Assembly (NCBI RefSeq): GCF_000315625.1
Contig: NW_005434602.1
Location: 164,750 to 228,749, forward strand
DNA length: 64,000 nucleotides
Direction: 5' to 3'
Source of the DNA: Guillardia theta CCMP2712
Taxonomy: Eukaryota; Cryptophyceae; Pyrenomonadales; Geminigeraceae
Positions within the stretch are counted from its first letter, which is position 1, and each line of letters starts with the position of its first letter. The translations under genes were made by a program, and so were the position numbers. Shown here piece after piece: positions 12,936 through 24,534 of the stretch. The notes beneath the pieces were generated by a model. That model was not told where the DNA came from. It did no database searches and saw nothing but the letters and a program-made list of their open reading frames with translations.

Positions 12936-14867
12936 AAGGCAGCGAAAACGACTGAAACGTTGAACGTGACCTGCGGAGCACAAAGAAGTACTATTTGGCC
13001 AATATGGATTTTGCAATTGAAAGTGATGATAATTCTTTCAGATTTTGATGCTGATCTTTTTCTGAATGAACGTTGCAAAAGGTTTTGGAAAATGCCTTCT
13101 TCGCACAAAGAACACCAGCCCCCTGATCTGCTTGACACGGAGATGTCAAACGTGCAAGATAGAAGCTTGCATCCGCACCGCTGTGTATGGGTTCTGCAGC
13201 GCGATAGAATCCTTCGTGCTCAACATAGAATTGCTCAGCCAGTATCTGCCCATCACCTCAGTTCCAATCCCTCACAATCGCAGACGTACATGGGCGAGCG
13301 TTCAAGGAAGAGCCTCTCCATCGATCGCGCTTCACGGTCTTCGTCGATGGCATGAAAGATTATCGAGAGAGCGCTCTGATCCCTACATCAAGCTTCAGTG
13401 CGAGCGAGTCAAGAGGCAGCACAAGGGAACCATCGGTGATTCGACTGGTTGCTTCCCACGGGAGCAATGCACTCCAACTTCATGCTGCATCGCCACCTGC
13501 ATACCCGATTCATCACCATGGGCGACAACCTGTTTTCAACTGGTACCATGGGAGGAAAACCTCGTGCCAGGTCGAGTGATTCTTGTCCAAGGCGATCATG
13601 CCAGCCTTCAGCGGGCTGTCAATACCAGACAGTTGAATTGGTTTCAGGTACCGCCAGGCTTTCTTTCATGTCGTATCTCCCCGGATTCTGTAGAAGAGCG
13701 GTTCAGCACGTTGCTACGGCATCACGTCAGGCTCACTAGCCCCAGTTGATTGTACTGCTCGGGAAATGCCCTTCCTCTCATCAGATCAGGCCGATTGCCT
13801 TCCACAAGAATGAGCGATGCAGGAAATCTCTAGGCCTCGTTGCGCAACCCATGCTTGCTATGACGAACCAATGACCAAACGCTCTCAGCTTTTGCTTCAC
13901 GTCGCTGCTCTCAAGTCATCTCGCTCTCCTCCCTTTCCTTCGCACGCTCCTGTACCTGAGGTTCGCACGGAGCTCTACCCCCGAGTCAAGGTACATCAGG
14001 CATGGAACACGATCCAGCGCGTCTTTCAAGATGCATGCCTGCATGACTTTGCTCAACAAGATGATCAGAGCATTCTGGCCTTACCTTCCATGCATAGTTA
14101 CCAAGATGGCTGACGTGGGGTGGGAGGAGGTCAAGGTTGAAGCGGACAAGGGTTGTGCGCCACCAGCCGGAGACGTTTGCGGCTTGTTGTGTTGTGAGGC
14201 CGACATCATATACCACAATATTCAGCACAGGATGGTGGAAGTGAATCGATCCGATCAGATTCTGCCTCTAACTTCACAGCAAGAAGTAGCCTACTCAAGT
14301 CACAAACCTCCAGGCTTTCGTAGAATCTATCCGAAGCGGCTGTGACGACATGCTGCAGATCACAACCTGCACTCGCAGTGAACCATCTCATCTCGCTTTC
14401 CTCCTTGCTGCTGTTGGTTCCACTTCGGCGCCAATCTCATACTCAGTCGTGCAGGAATGAACTCGCTCTTACGAAAATTGCTCCTCTTCTCGATCTCTTT
14501 CAACCTCGACTTGCTCCTCCTCCTCACCATCCTTCTTAGCATCCTACTCCTCACATATCATGACCTGCAGTCTGCAGCTCCGCTTCTTCACCAGCTGCTG
14601 CTGTCCCCACGGTGCACAACAAACCAGCAAAGATGAAAACCGCCCTGCATTGCATGCAAAACTGACGGTGGGACTACCGGTGTCTTTTAAACATAAGACG
14701 TACCAATAGACTGGGTGGGTAGTGGTGAATGAAAAACATGAGCAGAGCAATATTTGATATTGAGTTGTAACATGACAAGCTAGCTAGATACTCTAGCGCG
14801 AAGAAGTTCCAAACTGCGAGAAGAACGACTCATCCACAGCTCCTGCGTATACCTGTAGAGAGCAAGA
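12936..14867. other. Region of overlapping short ORFs, gene content unresolved
   Basis: Three frames of the plus strand are open in overlapping fashion between about 12960 and 14345. The longest is an ATG-started frame 13066-13749 (227 residues) with no recognisable motif. A competing frame at about 13280-13579 reads RFTVFVDGMKDYRESALIPT and looks at least as protein-like, so a spliced gene that switches frame is likelier than any single ORF. 14350-14867 has only short frames and pyrimidine-rich sequence that may be the 3' side of the convergent RIB43A gene. I see no RNA gene. Confidence 0.3.
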
Positions 14868-16012
14868 TCACTGAACAACCATGTCATCACCACCTCCAAT
14901 GACTACCTGCTTGTACAAGACTTCCTTTCGTTTCCTTGCTTCTTCCGCTTGCCTCCTTTGCTCGTCCGCCACCTGGCGTGCTATCTCCTGTTTCCTCCTG
15001 AAGACCTCTCTCTCTCCTGCAATCAGATTCCTGCGCACCGCCTCTTGCACCAGATCCCAGTTTTGATCCTCCTCCTGCTCCATCTTCTTCTGGTTGGCCT
15101 TTTCATTCGCCTGGCGGATCTGCTCCTCGCGGATGGACCTGACCTGCTCAGGGTCGAGGCCTTTAAAGTGATACTTGATGTAGCGATGTGGAGCGATGCA
15201 GCTGATCGTGGTAGCACGGTTCTCGGTAAGCGTATCCGACGAGATCTGGTTCTTGATCTCTTCTATAGCGTCTTCCATCTCCTCCATCTTCCTGATGGTC
15301 TCCTGCTCTTTCTTGGCCTCCGAGAGCGCCAAGTTGTAATCTCGCACTGCATAGTTCATCGCAGCACGCGACTTCATCTCCTCGATCTCTAACTCTGATC
15401 GGCGCTCGTCAATCTCTGCCTGCCTCTCCGCTAACAGCCTCTCCATCTCTCTCTCTTGCTCAATCTGGTCTTGTTTTTCTGACATTTGCTCCACGACCCA
15501 CATGGCTTGCTGTTGCTGCTGCTTGCGAAAGCGATTGCCATAGTCCAAATCTTCTCCTGCAAATTTTTGCAAGGAAGCGGGACCAACAATGGGGTCGTCA
15601 TCAGCCATTCTTGCTGGCCTATCTTTACGAAGACTGAGAGGGTCGTTCAGATCCCATTCCTTTCTCATGTACTTTTGCTGCATCTGGTCTCGGTAGTCTT
15701 GGATAGACATCAAGTTTTCCTTTCGCGCCCTCTGGACCTCCCTCTCCATTAGCTGAACCCTTTGCTCAGTGACAAGAAGACGGTCAGCAAAGGCTTGATC
15801 CATCTTCTTGGCTTCTTCTTGTGACCTTTGCTTTTCTTGAATTTGTTGTTCCAACCCATCCTTGTCGATCCCGATCGTTCTCTGCTTTGCATTGAAAATT
15901 CTGGCCTTCCTCTCTTCTTCCATTCTCCTCCTACGCTCAATCACACGAGCTTCAATTTGTTCCCTGCTGACGTCTCCGGACGTCGCCAAGACTCCACCTG
16001 CTGTTGCCTGCA
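14868..16012 (-). CDS. RIB43A-family ciliary microtubule (ribbon) protein
   Basis: A filamentous protein that in this family lines the lumen of axonemal doublet microtubules, so it implies a flagellated cell. The single visible exon encodes about 380 residues, close to the usual RIB43A/RIBC length of 370-390. Family hallmarks are in order: an N-terminal KARIFNAKQRTIGIDKDGLE, coiled coil, WDLNDPLSLRKDRPARMADD, VGPASLQKFAGEDL, a Gln/Glu-rich middle, the LTENRATTI / HFKGLDPEQVRSIREEQ block, and a basic coiled-coil tail with a stop at 14868. The first Met is not in this exon: the open frame begins right after TTGCAG (a good splice acceptor, ending at 16013 on this strand), so a short 5' exon carrying the ATG must lie upstream, probably between 16030 and 16250, but I could not fix it. 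Confidence 0.88.
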
Positions 16013-16039
16013 AGATGCGTCAAATTCTGTTGGATCGAG

Positions 16040-16774
16040 TGAAAGTTCCTAACGCCCAACCTCTCCGCAGGAGGTGGTGGACTATGTCAATCCCCCCACT
16101 TGGTCTTCACTACCTCATCTCCATTCTCCTCCTCCTCCTTCACCTCCTCCTCCTCCATTGGTCCTCAACATTCCTGCCCATTTTCTCCTCCCATCCCTCC
16201 CTTTTCCTCCCCTTGTCCACTCGCACCTCCACCATGGCCACTCGCGCGCTTACCATTGTTTCGAGGGATTGTGTGAGCTCAGGGGGTAGGGTGATTAAAA
16301 CATCGGGTTCCCCTGTCCAACGAACTATACTACCCCTCCAAAAATCAAATTTATGATCTGACTAGTACCGGTATCGAAACGGGCATTCATCGCTGGAGGG
16401 TAGAGGTAGTCAGCACCAGGGGTAGAGAACACTTGGTTCGAAACTCAACCGCCGGACGCCCGTTGGCAGTTACAGAAACGTTACCAACTGTTATCCTCCG
16501 GGCCCGCGTCTCAACGGTCGAATTCCGAACTTTCAGTCTTGTCAGAGGATCAGAGGATGGGCATGAGGGGATGAGGGGGGTCGTGGTAGGATTCCATGCA
16601 GGGGGGGCGCGGGAGGAGGCAGAGGAGGCAGAGGGGAGGGAGGAGGAGAAGGCAAGGATAGAGGTGGGGAGCAGACAGAGGGATGAGTTGATCATGTCGG
16701 ATCTCGTGGAGAGGGAACAACGACGACCGCCTTAGCTGGGGGGTTTCTGTGCAGGTGGCGTCGTGATTGATTGA
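16040..16774. other. Intergenic between RIB43A and Tudor-like genes; repeat fragment
   Basis: 16040-16250 is pyrimidine-rich and should include the RIB43A 5' exon and promoter. 16265-16345 holds a GGGGTAGGG...TACCCCTCC stretch similar to the ACCCC tracts of the dispersed repeat family. 16400-16730 is purine-rich and open on both strands without a protein-like sequence. Confidence 0.45.
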
Positions 16775-19177
16775 ATGGGATTCAGCATGGGAACAGGTGC
16801 AAGGAACAGGCACAGGCTCATGGTTGGAGATCATGTGGATGCGCGATGGAGCGTGCCCAACGGGAAGGAGTACCCCTGGTTCCCGGGCATTATCATAGGA
16901 ACAGACCCCACCAAAGAAAGCTACGTCGTGCGGTTTGAGGACGGGGATGTTCAAGAAGTACGGTACAACCTAGTCCGGAAGTCAACGGACTACGACTTTC
17001 CTGACCAGCTACGGTTTCTGCCGCTTTCAGTAGGGGACAAGGTGGAAGCGCGCTGGAGGCATGCGGACGGAAACAAGAAGTGGTACAAAGGGACAGTGAT
17101 GAACATACATCCAAATGGCAAGTACGCGATCCTGTACGACGATGGAGACTTTGAGCCCTTCGTAACACGAAAGAACATCCGAGGGAAGGAGACCACCGCG
17201 GACGGGAGGAAGTATGATTGGAGCAAAGAGGCCAAAGGAGTCGGGAAAGAGAATAGATCACGACAGGACTCAGGCAAGCAGCAGGAGGCAGGAGGGAGGG
17301 GCAGGTCTCCATCACCGTCGAAGGCTCAGCCCAGGAGCAACTCTCCAGCAAAGCGGAAGCGATCAGAATCTCCATCCAAAACCCCCCCGAAGGCCAAGAA
17401 GAGCGGACCATCGATGGAGAGGGCCAAGCCAGCATCGAGGTCAGCCTCGCCGCACAGGAGCCTCGCCGCAGCCAAGCCCAAGGCTGGCTCTGCGTCCAGG
17501 TCAGCCTCGCCGCACAGAAGCCTCGCCGCAGCCAAGCCCAAGGCTGGCTCTGCGTCCAGGTCCGCACCGACACACAGGGGCGTGGTTGAAAGCAAGCACA
17601 GGATACCACCTGCCACTCCGGCGCCATCGTCTCTGCTCGACGGAGACCTGGAGAGCTGTATCGATGCGAAGGCTGCAGCGCTGCTGGCGAGTATGAAGAC
17701 ACACCAAGGAAGCCACGCCAAAGGAGAGAGCAAGAAGTCATTAACCGTCCAGAAAAGGAGCGAGGTGACGATGGACCCGATACTGAAAGTAGGAGACTAC
17801 GTGGATGCACGATGGAGCGTGCCCAACGGGAAGGAGTACCCCTGGTTCCCTGGGACCATCATCGGGATCAAGCCGAACAAGGGACACTACATCGTGCGGT
17901 TTGAGGAGGACGACGAGATATACGAGCTACTAGCGAAGCATGTGAGAAAGTCGACGGACTACGACTTTCCGAAGCATGTGCGCTTTCTTCCGCTTTCAGT
18001 AGGGGACAAGGTGGAAGCGCGCTGGAGGCATGCGGACGGAAACAAGAAGTGGTACAAAGGGACGGTGATGAACATACATCCCAATGGCAAGTGCGCGATC
18101 CTGTACGACGATGGAGACTTTGAGCCCTTTGTGCTGAGGAAGAACATTCGAGGGAAGGAGACCACCGCGGACGGGAGGAAGTATGATTGGAGCAAAGAGG
18201 CCAAAGGAGTCGGGAAAGAGAATAGATCACGACAGGACTCAGGCAAGCAGCAGGAGGCAGGAGGGAGGGGCAGGTCTCCATCACCGTCGAAGGCTCAGCC
18301 CAGGAGCAACTCTCCAGCAAAGCGGAAGCGATCAGAATCTCCATCCAAAACCCCCCCGAAGGCCAAGAAGAGCGGACCATCGATGGAGAGGGCCAAGCCA
18401 GCATCGAGGTCAGCCTCGCCGCACAGGAGCCTCGCCGCAGCCAAGCCCAAGGCTGGCTCTGCGTCCAGGTCAGCCTCGCCGCACAGGAGCCTCGCCGCAG
18501 CCAAGCCCAAGGCTGGCTCTGCGTCCAGGTCCGCACCGACACACAGGGGCGTGGTTGAAAGCAAGCACAGGATACCACCTGCCACTCCGGCGCCATCGTC
18601 TCTGCTCGACGGAGACCTGGAGAGCTGTATCGATGCGAAGGCTGCAGCGCTGCTGGCGAGTATGAAGACACACCAAGGAAGCCACGCCAAAGGAGAGAGC
18701 AAGAAGTCATTAACCGTCCAGAAAAGGAGCGAGGTGACGATGGACCCGATACTGAAAGTAGGAGACTACGTGGATGCACGATGGAGCGTGCCCAACGGGA
18801 AGGAGTACCCCTGGTTCCCTGGGACCATCATCGGGATCAAGCCGAACAAGGGACACTACATCGTGCGGTTTGAGGAGGACGACGAGATATACGAGCTACT
18901 AGCGAAGCATGTGAGAAAGTCGACGGACTACGACTTTCCGAAGCATGTGCGCTTTCTTCCGCTTTCAGTAGGGGACAAGGTGGAAGCGCGCTGGAGGCAT
19001 GCGGACGGAAACAAGAAGTGGTACAAAGGGACGGTGATGAACATACATCCCAATGGCAAGTACGCGATCCTGTACGACGATGGAGACTTTGAGCCCTTTG
19101 TGCTGAGGAAGAACATTCGAGGGAAGGAGGTCACCGCGGACGGGTGGAAGTATGATTGGGCTGGAGGGGGACGTTAA
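16775..19177 (+). CDS. Triple-unit Tudor/agenet-like protein with basic Ser-Pro linkers
   Basis: An 800-residue single-exon protein, probably nuclear and perhaps chromatin-associated. It has three paired modules. Each pair is a first Tudor-like fold (VGDYVDARWSVPNGKEYPWF, then an IVRFE.DD strand) and a second (VGDKVEARWRHADGNKKWYK, then YAILYDDGDFEPFV). These are the aromatic and acidic strands of Tudor/agenet barrels, which bind methylated lysine or arginine in known relatives; binding here is inference. Between pairs lie ~190-residue linkers rich in Ser, Pro, Lys and Ala, with a GRSPSPSKAQPRSNSPAKRK nuclear-localisation-like stretch and a 20-residue motif repeated in tandem. Units 2 and 3 are offset by exactly 969 bp and nearly identical at the DNA level; unit 1 differs mainly in its first Tudor half. 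The start ATG at 16775 lies just before the first module. No homologous gene symbol is claimed. Confidence 0.85.
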   Translation: MGFSMGTGARNRHRLMVGDHVDARWSVPNGKEYPWFPGIIIGTDPTKESYVVRFEDGDVQEVRYNLVRKSTDYDFPDQLRFLPLSVGDKVEARWRHADGNKKWYKGTVMNIHPNGKYAILYDDGDFEPFVTRKNIRGKETTADGRKYDWSKEAKGVGKENRSRQDSGKQQEAGGRGRSPSPSKAQPRSNSPAKRKRSESPSKTPPKAKKSGPSMERAKPASRSASPHRSLAAAKPKAGSASRSASPHRSLAAAKPKAGSASRSAPTHRGVVESKHRIPPATPAPSSLLDGDLESCIDAKAAALLASMKTHQGSHAKGESKKSLTVQKRSEVTMDPILKVGDYVDARWSVPNGKEYPWFPGTIIGIKPNKGHYIVRFEEDDEIYELLAKHVRKSTDYDFPKHVRFLPLSVGDKVEARWRHADGNKKWYKGTVMNIHPNGKCAILYDDGDFEPFVLRKNIRGKETTADGRKYDWSKEAKGVGKENRSRQDSGKQQEAGGRGRSPSPSKAQPRSNSPAKRKRSESPSKTPPKAKKSGPSMERAKPASRSASPHRSLAAAKPKAGSASRSASPHRSLAAAKPKAGSASRSAPTHRGVVESKHRIPPATPAPSSLLDGDLESCIDAKAAALLASMKTHQGSHAKGESKKSLTVQKRSEVTMDPILKVGDYVDARWSVPNGKEYPWFPGTIIGIKPNKGHYIVRFEEDDEIYELLAKHVRKSTDYDFPKHVRFLPLSVGDKVEARWRHADGNKKWYKGTVMNIHPNGKYAILYDDGDFEPFVLRKNIRGKEVTADGWKYDWAGGGR
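16813..19160 (+). repeat. Direct tandem duplication, 969-bp period
   Basis: Sequence from about 17200 to 18190 repeats at +969 bp with only scattered substitutions (for example a C/T change in the antisense-visible GEAPVRR versus GEASVRR position near 17500/18470). The 969-bp period equals 323 codons, so the reading frame is kept. Inside each unit a 60-bp direct repeat (around 17441-17560 and 18410-18529) encodes the doubled Ser-Pro-His-Arg linker motif. The first copy starts at about 16813 but is more diverged over its first 150 bp. Confidence 0.9.
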
Positions 19178-19642
19178 GACTTTTGGCGAGCAAGACTTTG
19201 ATTGTTCTTGACGTAACTCTCTCAAGCACAAGTCCTGTGGCACCAGATGGAATGCCAGTGCTGCTAGGCTTTCCGTGTTCAAGTCTTCATTGTTTGAAAT
19301 CTATCGATTGGCTCCCCGGAATCGTCAACTTGCCCTTGGTGCAGAGTTCAGTAATAGTCTTTAGCGTTGCCTTTCCTCACCTTGAGTGATTAGGTGGAGA
19401 GCGCAGGTTTATGAATGGATCGAAGATGTTGTCTTCTTCGATCAACGTCGCGTTGTCAAACCGCTCAGACGCCAAGAAGACCTGTACGGTGTCGCAAAGA
19501 TATTCTCAATGACACAAAGTGCTGGATACCTTCCCAACAAACTTGTTCTTCCTGAGAGTCACTCTGTGCTTTCCCAGCACGAAAGCAAATATAGCCTTGT
19601 TCTGATCGATTAGGCCTGTTGTACTATTATACACAAGAATCA
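19178..19642. other. Intergenic between two convergent genes
   Basis: Short plus-strand frames occur (such as 19386-19613) but none looks like a protein. The interval most likely holds the 3' untranslated ends of the Tudor-like gene and of the minus-strand secreted-protein gene. Confidence 0.4.
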
Positions 19643-20543
19643 CTAGACGTCGCAATTACAATTCGACATTTCGAAGCTCGGGTAGTCGTCAAGACAGAAG
19701 GCGCACAGAGAGCGTGTTATATGACAACGTTCCATCTGCAAGAAGTTGATACAGAGAGAAGAGGGAGAAAGTCGACTATCACCTTCACTGCGCTGTTCCC
19801 ATAGATCATCATGTTGAACATCACCGCACCTGAAAGTTCGCACTTCTTCGCGGTAAAAGTAGAGTTTCCGCCCACGTAGATGAGGTTGTTCAAGTCTTGA
19901 GGCACAACCGAATCGTTGAACTGACCTGAAGTCAGCAACGAGTCTCAGGACCTCAGGAAGTTCTTACTTCTCGCTGGTCTATGGGGAGTTCTTGTACCTT
20001 GGTTTGATACATGGAAACCTTGGGCGATTGGCACATAGGAGAGTCCAGAGGGCGTTCCTCGTCTAGTTCCCCTCCTATGATAATCAAGGCAGGTGCTTCG
20101 AAACCCGTGCCAGTACCCATGATGCAACACTTGTTGAAATCCCAGTTCCCACCGAGAATGAAGAAGACCCCGGCACTGGTTCTGGGATCTGAGTTTTGCC
20201 TCTCGTTCAGCAAGTAGAGGTTCTCGAAGCGGCCCTCAGCAGTCTTGCTGAGGTCTTGCTCGAGAAACCATGAGCCTCTCACCTTGACTTCCTTCTCTGG
20301 GCCTAGCTGATACTTCTCATCCTCTATCTTGTACTTCCGTTCCTCACCAAACACTGACACGCTCCTCGCAAGTCTCAGCGAAAGCGTATGGTCGAGGAGG
20401 TGCGCTCCCTTTCGCAATTCGATCTTGGATTGCCCTTGCCTTATCATGTCTGCGATGAAACCAGATGTCTCCAGTTCATGCACAGCAGCATCGTTGGCTG
20501 ACACGACTATCAGGATCGTGAGGAGACCTTGAAGGTAGTTCAT
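19643..20543 (-). CDS. Small secreted protein, possible beta-helix, three exons
   Basis: ATG at 20543 gives a signal peptide (MNYLQGLLTILIVVSANDAA), so the product probably enters the secretory pathway. Exons are 20543-19968, 19920-19783 and 19735-19643; both introns are 47 bp with GT-AG ends and the joins keep the frame, giving about 268 residues with a stop at 19643-19645. The middle contains short beta-prone runs ending in Asn/Gly turns (RFENLYLLNERQNSD, GVFFILGGNWDFNKCCIMGT, LIYVGGNSTFTAKKCELSGA) that resemble the ladder of a right-handed parallel beta-helix. The last exon is Cys-rich (CHITRSLCAFC, CNCDV). The function is unknown; the beta-helix reading is inference from pattern. The exon-2 acceptor was chosen at the second of two nearby AGs because only that one keeps the frame. 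Confidence 0.7.
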
Positions 20544-20999
20544 GTGCCTGGAGCGGATTTGAAGAGCGTCAATTCGATGTCAGGCGAGTATCAATCATGA
20601 TATCACTGTGACAGTCGCTGCTGACCTACTGCCTCCTCCTCTCCCTCCCTCCTGCTTCCATGGATGTCTCGACAGGACTTATTGCCGCTTTCCGAGGACA
20701 TTAAATTTAATTCGAATGAAACACTGGTATAAGTGTATCTGCCTTTTTCAGAAAACTAATGAAATGCCTGAGGTGAGCTTGTTCTTTTCTATCTGGAATC
20801 CACCCCACCTTCTGCAATACTGTTTCAGGCACCCGTCCTTTCCTCAATTAGTATAACCCCACCCTTTGGAGCTACTTGGTATTACCCTACCCTTGCCTAG
20901 CCTCACTTATCTTTAGTGACCCCCTTTTTACATGATACAATTAGGGGTACTATCCTATTTTAGTACCCATCCACCCCCCAATATTGACCCCTACCCTGC
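20544..20999. other. Intergenic with an ACCCC tract
   Basis: Upstream side of the small secreted-protein gene. From about 20845 to 21005 there is a strand-biased tract of CCCCACCC, TACCC and CACCCCCC words interrupted by AT-rich spacers, the same kind of sequence as at 26280-26560 and, on the opposite strand, 54110-54760 and 57880-58140. No gene is seen. Confidence 0.55.
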
Positions 21000-21572
21000 C
21001 TCGAAAGGTGGGTGGCGTCACCATGGACGTGCGATCCATGCGCGACGACGAGGTAAGAGGAGGGAAGTGGGGAGGGAGCGGAGAAACATGAGCAGCAGCA
21101 GTAGGATGAGGAGAAGAAGTCGAAGGAAGAGGATCAAGCACGTTGGAAACAGCTAGAAGAGCAAGAGCAATCACATCGCTGAACGAGAAGTTAGGGTAGT
21201 TGGAGAGGATCGCGGTGTATACGAGGAGGTAAAGCGAAGGAGGGAGGTGAATTCAACTCTTGATACATGTAGCCATGATAGTGACAACACAATCATGATG
21301 AGAAGGAGATGTGCATTCCTCTTCACTCTTATCCTGGAACAGGATTCCATGAGGTGGAGGTTGAGATCAGTTTGCGTGAGCTTGTGTCTTGGGATCATGG
21401 AACAATCAGAGAATGTTGTGTAGTAGACGGCAAAGAACGGAAAATTTCTGATAGACTGATAAACGACATGGATGAGACAACCTAGTGTTATCACCATGAA
21501 GAAGAGACTGCTAACAAGGAACTGATGCTTCGGACTGACACGTAGCAATACCACCGTGACATTCTGTCTCAT
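21000..21572 (-). CDS. Possible multi-pass membrane protein fragment
   Basis: An ATG at 21572 opens a frame with several hydrophobic stretches, including FLVSSLFFMVITLGCLIHVV and HLLLIMIVLSLSW. The frame closes at 21171, but an adjacent frame just downstream reads SLYLLVYTAILSNYPNFSFS followed by DVIALALLAVSNVLDPL, which looks like another membrane segment, so a small intron or a frameshift near 21225-21250 would connect them. I do not recognise a family. Spacing to the plus-strand LRR gene is small (head to head). It could also be a chance hydrophobic ORF. Confidence 0.4.
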
Positions 21573-21720
21573 ATCCCTGTTCTCATTCTTTCACCAATGC
21601 CTGGCAAGAATTTCACTTCTTTCACATCATATGCATTCCATACTCCTCCGTTGTTCCACTACAATACTTCTGTCCCTGTGTTGTCCTCGTTGGTTTTCAC
21701 GTTTGTTGCCTGTCAGGTGC

Positions 21721-24503
21721 TGGTGGTACAAGACGACAAAGACAAGGCTGATCCAGCATGGCCTCCTTGGAAGCAGCTGCTGGAGGTGAAAACTCCTTGC
21801 CACCTCTTGCTCGTACTCTTTGCCCTTGCTCGTCGTTATGTTCTTTTGCTCTTGCTCTTACTCTTTTCCCTCCTGATTGTTTGTCCTATCGTCTACTGCC
21901 TTCCCTGTTCTGTGAACTCCCTTCGCACTCTTCCTCAGTGTTCCTCTCTCCTCGTTTGCTGATAGGCAAGAGCAGGACCTTGCGGAAGCACATCCTCCTC
22001 CGAGCACAGTCAAACTCGCGTACAAGAACCTGGGAGATGCAGGTGATGGAAGCTGGTGTTGGTGTCCCTTGTGACACGGAGAGCAGGAGCGTTCCGACTG
22101 GCTGAGCTCCTCAAAGGTCCACTCCAAGGAGTCAAAGGTAAAGCATGATGCAAGGAGGAGGAGGAGTAGGAGAGTGAGGACGAGGACGAGGACGAGGAGA
22201 AGAGGACGAGGACGAGGACGAGGACGAGGAGAAGCGGAGGAGGAGATCTTGACATCAAGGTCTGCTGCAGTCCTTGACCTGAGCTGCACGTCTGTTGGTT
22301 CTTCTGGAGCATGCGCAATAGCAGCTGTCTTGCCCGGTATGACTCGCCTCCTCTTTCTCTTCCTTCCCCTCCTCTTTGTCTTTCTTCTCCTCCTCTTTCT
22401 CTGTTTAATTTCCTGTGCTTGCTGCTCCTGCAATCAATATCCGCAACCTGTCTCCTCCTCGACGATATTATCTGCCTCCCCATTCTGCTCGTAATGAAGC
22501 TCCTGCAGGTCATGCGGAGCTGCGAGCGCTTGACATGAGCTCCAACGCTGTCACTGACGTCGGCGCTATGGCGTTTGCTCAGAGCATGACGAAGAACAGG
22601 TGGGGAAGAGAGGCAGCGGGAGAGCTTGACGTTGGGGCCGCAGCACGTTGCAGTCGTTGTGCTTGCACGCATGTCTCATCGGTGACAAGGGGGCGAGCGC
22701 CATAGCGGAGACGCTGGAGGTTGGACGAAGTGGAGAGAGGGAGGGAGGGAGGGAGGGGAGGGAGGGAGGGAGGGAGGGAGGGAGGGAGGGGGNNNNNNNN
22801 NNNNNNNNNNNNNNNNNNNNNNNNNNNNNNNNNNNNNNNNNNNNNNNNNNNNNNNNNNNNNNNNNNNNNNNNNNNNNNNNNNNNNNNNNNNNGGATCTGA
22901 TCGAGTCGATCTTCAGCTTGTTCCCGAGCGAGTGCGTGGAGGGCAAGAAACTGGCGGCAGGGAAAACTCTCGAATCTGCGAGGGACGAGCGCAGGTTGTA
23001 GTCGTTGCCTGCTGAGATCTGATGTGATGAACGATGACATGTTGTGACTTGCTCGCAATCAGGTTGTACCTGGTCATCGGAGGAAGCTTGATCGGAAAGA
23101 ACGAGCAGCTTGCCTCCGCAATATGTCACGGAAGCATACTACCCCGGCGACCTCATCGGCCTGGACGACTTCATCCTCAAGGTGACATGGGGAGCAAAGA
23201 CGACAAGGATGCATGGAAGGGAGGAGGGAGCAAGAGAAAGAAAACGGATGCGAAGAAGGATGTAGGAGGAGAGGTGGAGGAGAGGAGGAGGTCATGAGCA
23301 GAATTACAAAGGAAGAAGAGGAGGGAGGACGTGGTGGCGGTGGGAAGGAGGGAGTGAGGGAGGGAGGGAGGGGGTTTATGACATTCTGTGGTGCTTGCAG
23401 AAGAACAACACGCTCCTGGAGCTCAACTTGCGGCAGAACTACATTTCTGATACGGGTAATGACAATGAAAGGAGGAGAGGGTACGGAGAGAGCAGGCGAA
23501 CGAGGCCGAGGGAAGGATTAGATGACGAGGATAAGGCAGGCAAGGACGGAGGTAGAAGAGACAGGGGGGGAGACAGAGATAGTGGAGAAGCAAAGCTAGC
23601 ATGAGAGAATGTTGAGGAGAAGTAGGAGGGGTAGGACCGAGGAGCAGATGGAGCGGGAAGCTCTGATGGTGTTGTAGGAGCAACCAGGATCGCTAACGCC
23701 ATCCGCTCCAACAAAACTCTCCGAGTCTGTGACGTACAGGTGAGGGTGTGCTGGGATCGATGGCTCGCTGACAGTATGATGGTCGACCAGAGCAACAGCT
23801 ACGGGCAGGCAGGCAGGGCCTGCTTGCATGACGCGTACAAGAGCAATGGGCAGGTTGAGAGGAGCATGCCGCTAGCATGGCACGCGGCCGGTCGGACGGG
23901 CCAGGGGGAGGGGGAGGAGGGGACAGACGCTGTGCTGGCGAGACTCGCGCTTCCTCCTCGCAGCCTTGTGTCGGTTGACAGCGCGCTGGATGCGAGTAAG
24001 ACGAGGCACAGCAGGAAGAAGACTCCGTCCTCCAACGACAAGGGAGCGTCGCCGAGCATGCAGCAGAACAACCTGAGGAGCTGCCCTCCTCCTGCTCTGC
24101 TGGGATCGAGCTCGAGGAGCAAACCTGCGATCTTCTGTGCCGACCACGACGACAACAGCAAGGCTGTGCGGAGGTGACAGTGCCTCATGCTCGTGCTGCA
24201 GCGATGTGACGTTAGGGCTGCAGAGGTCGTTTCCACTGTGTCATGCTCTTCGTCCAGGTGATGGGAGGGCTGAGACACGGAGGAGGAGAGGGGAGATCAG
24301 GGGCGGGGGGGGGGAGGGCGGAAGAGGAGGAGGGGCGAGGGACGAAAGGGATGTGCTGCTGATGTTTTTGTCCTTCAGAATACTTTCAGGCTAAAGAGAA
24401 TTCAAGCGCTCAGGATGTTCCTGCTCTTAGCAATCGTCGTTGCTACAGGTAATGCGCCTCATCCCCTTCCACCTCCCCCCTCCTTACTCTCCCTCTCCCT
24501 CTC

Positions 24504-24534
<31 letters not shown>

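Noticed and set aside
17441-18530. 60-bp linker repeats considered as a CRISPR or minisatellite array
   Set aside because: Only two copies per unit, in frame and coding, explained by protein linker duplication.
16893-18779. Long minus-strand ORFs (about 300 residues, twice) opposite the Tudor-like gene
   Set aside because: They are mirror shadows of the duplicated coding sequence, Cys/Ser/Leu/Pro-rich without motif, and repeat only because the sense gene does.
22174-22494. ORF with Arg/Gly repeats near the LRR gene
   Set aside because: Caused by a GGACGA simple repeat lying in an intron; only the part encoding VLDLSCTSVGSSGACAIAAV is credible.
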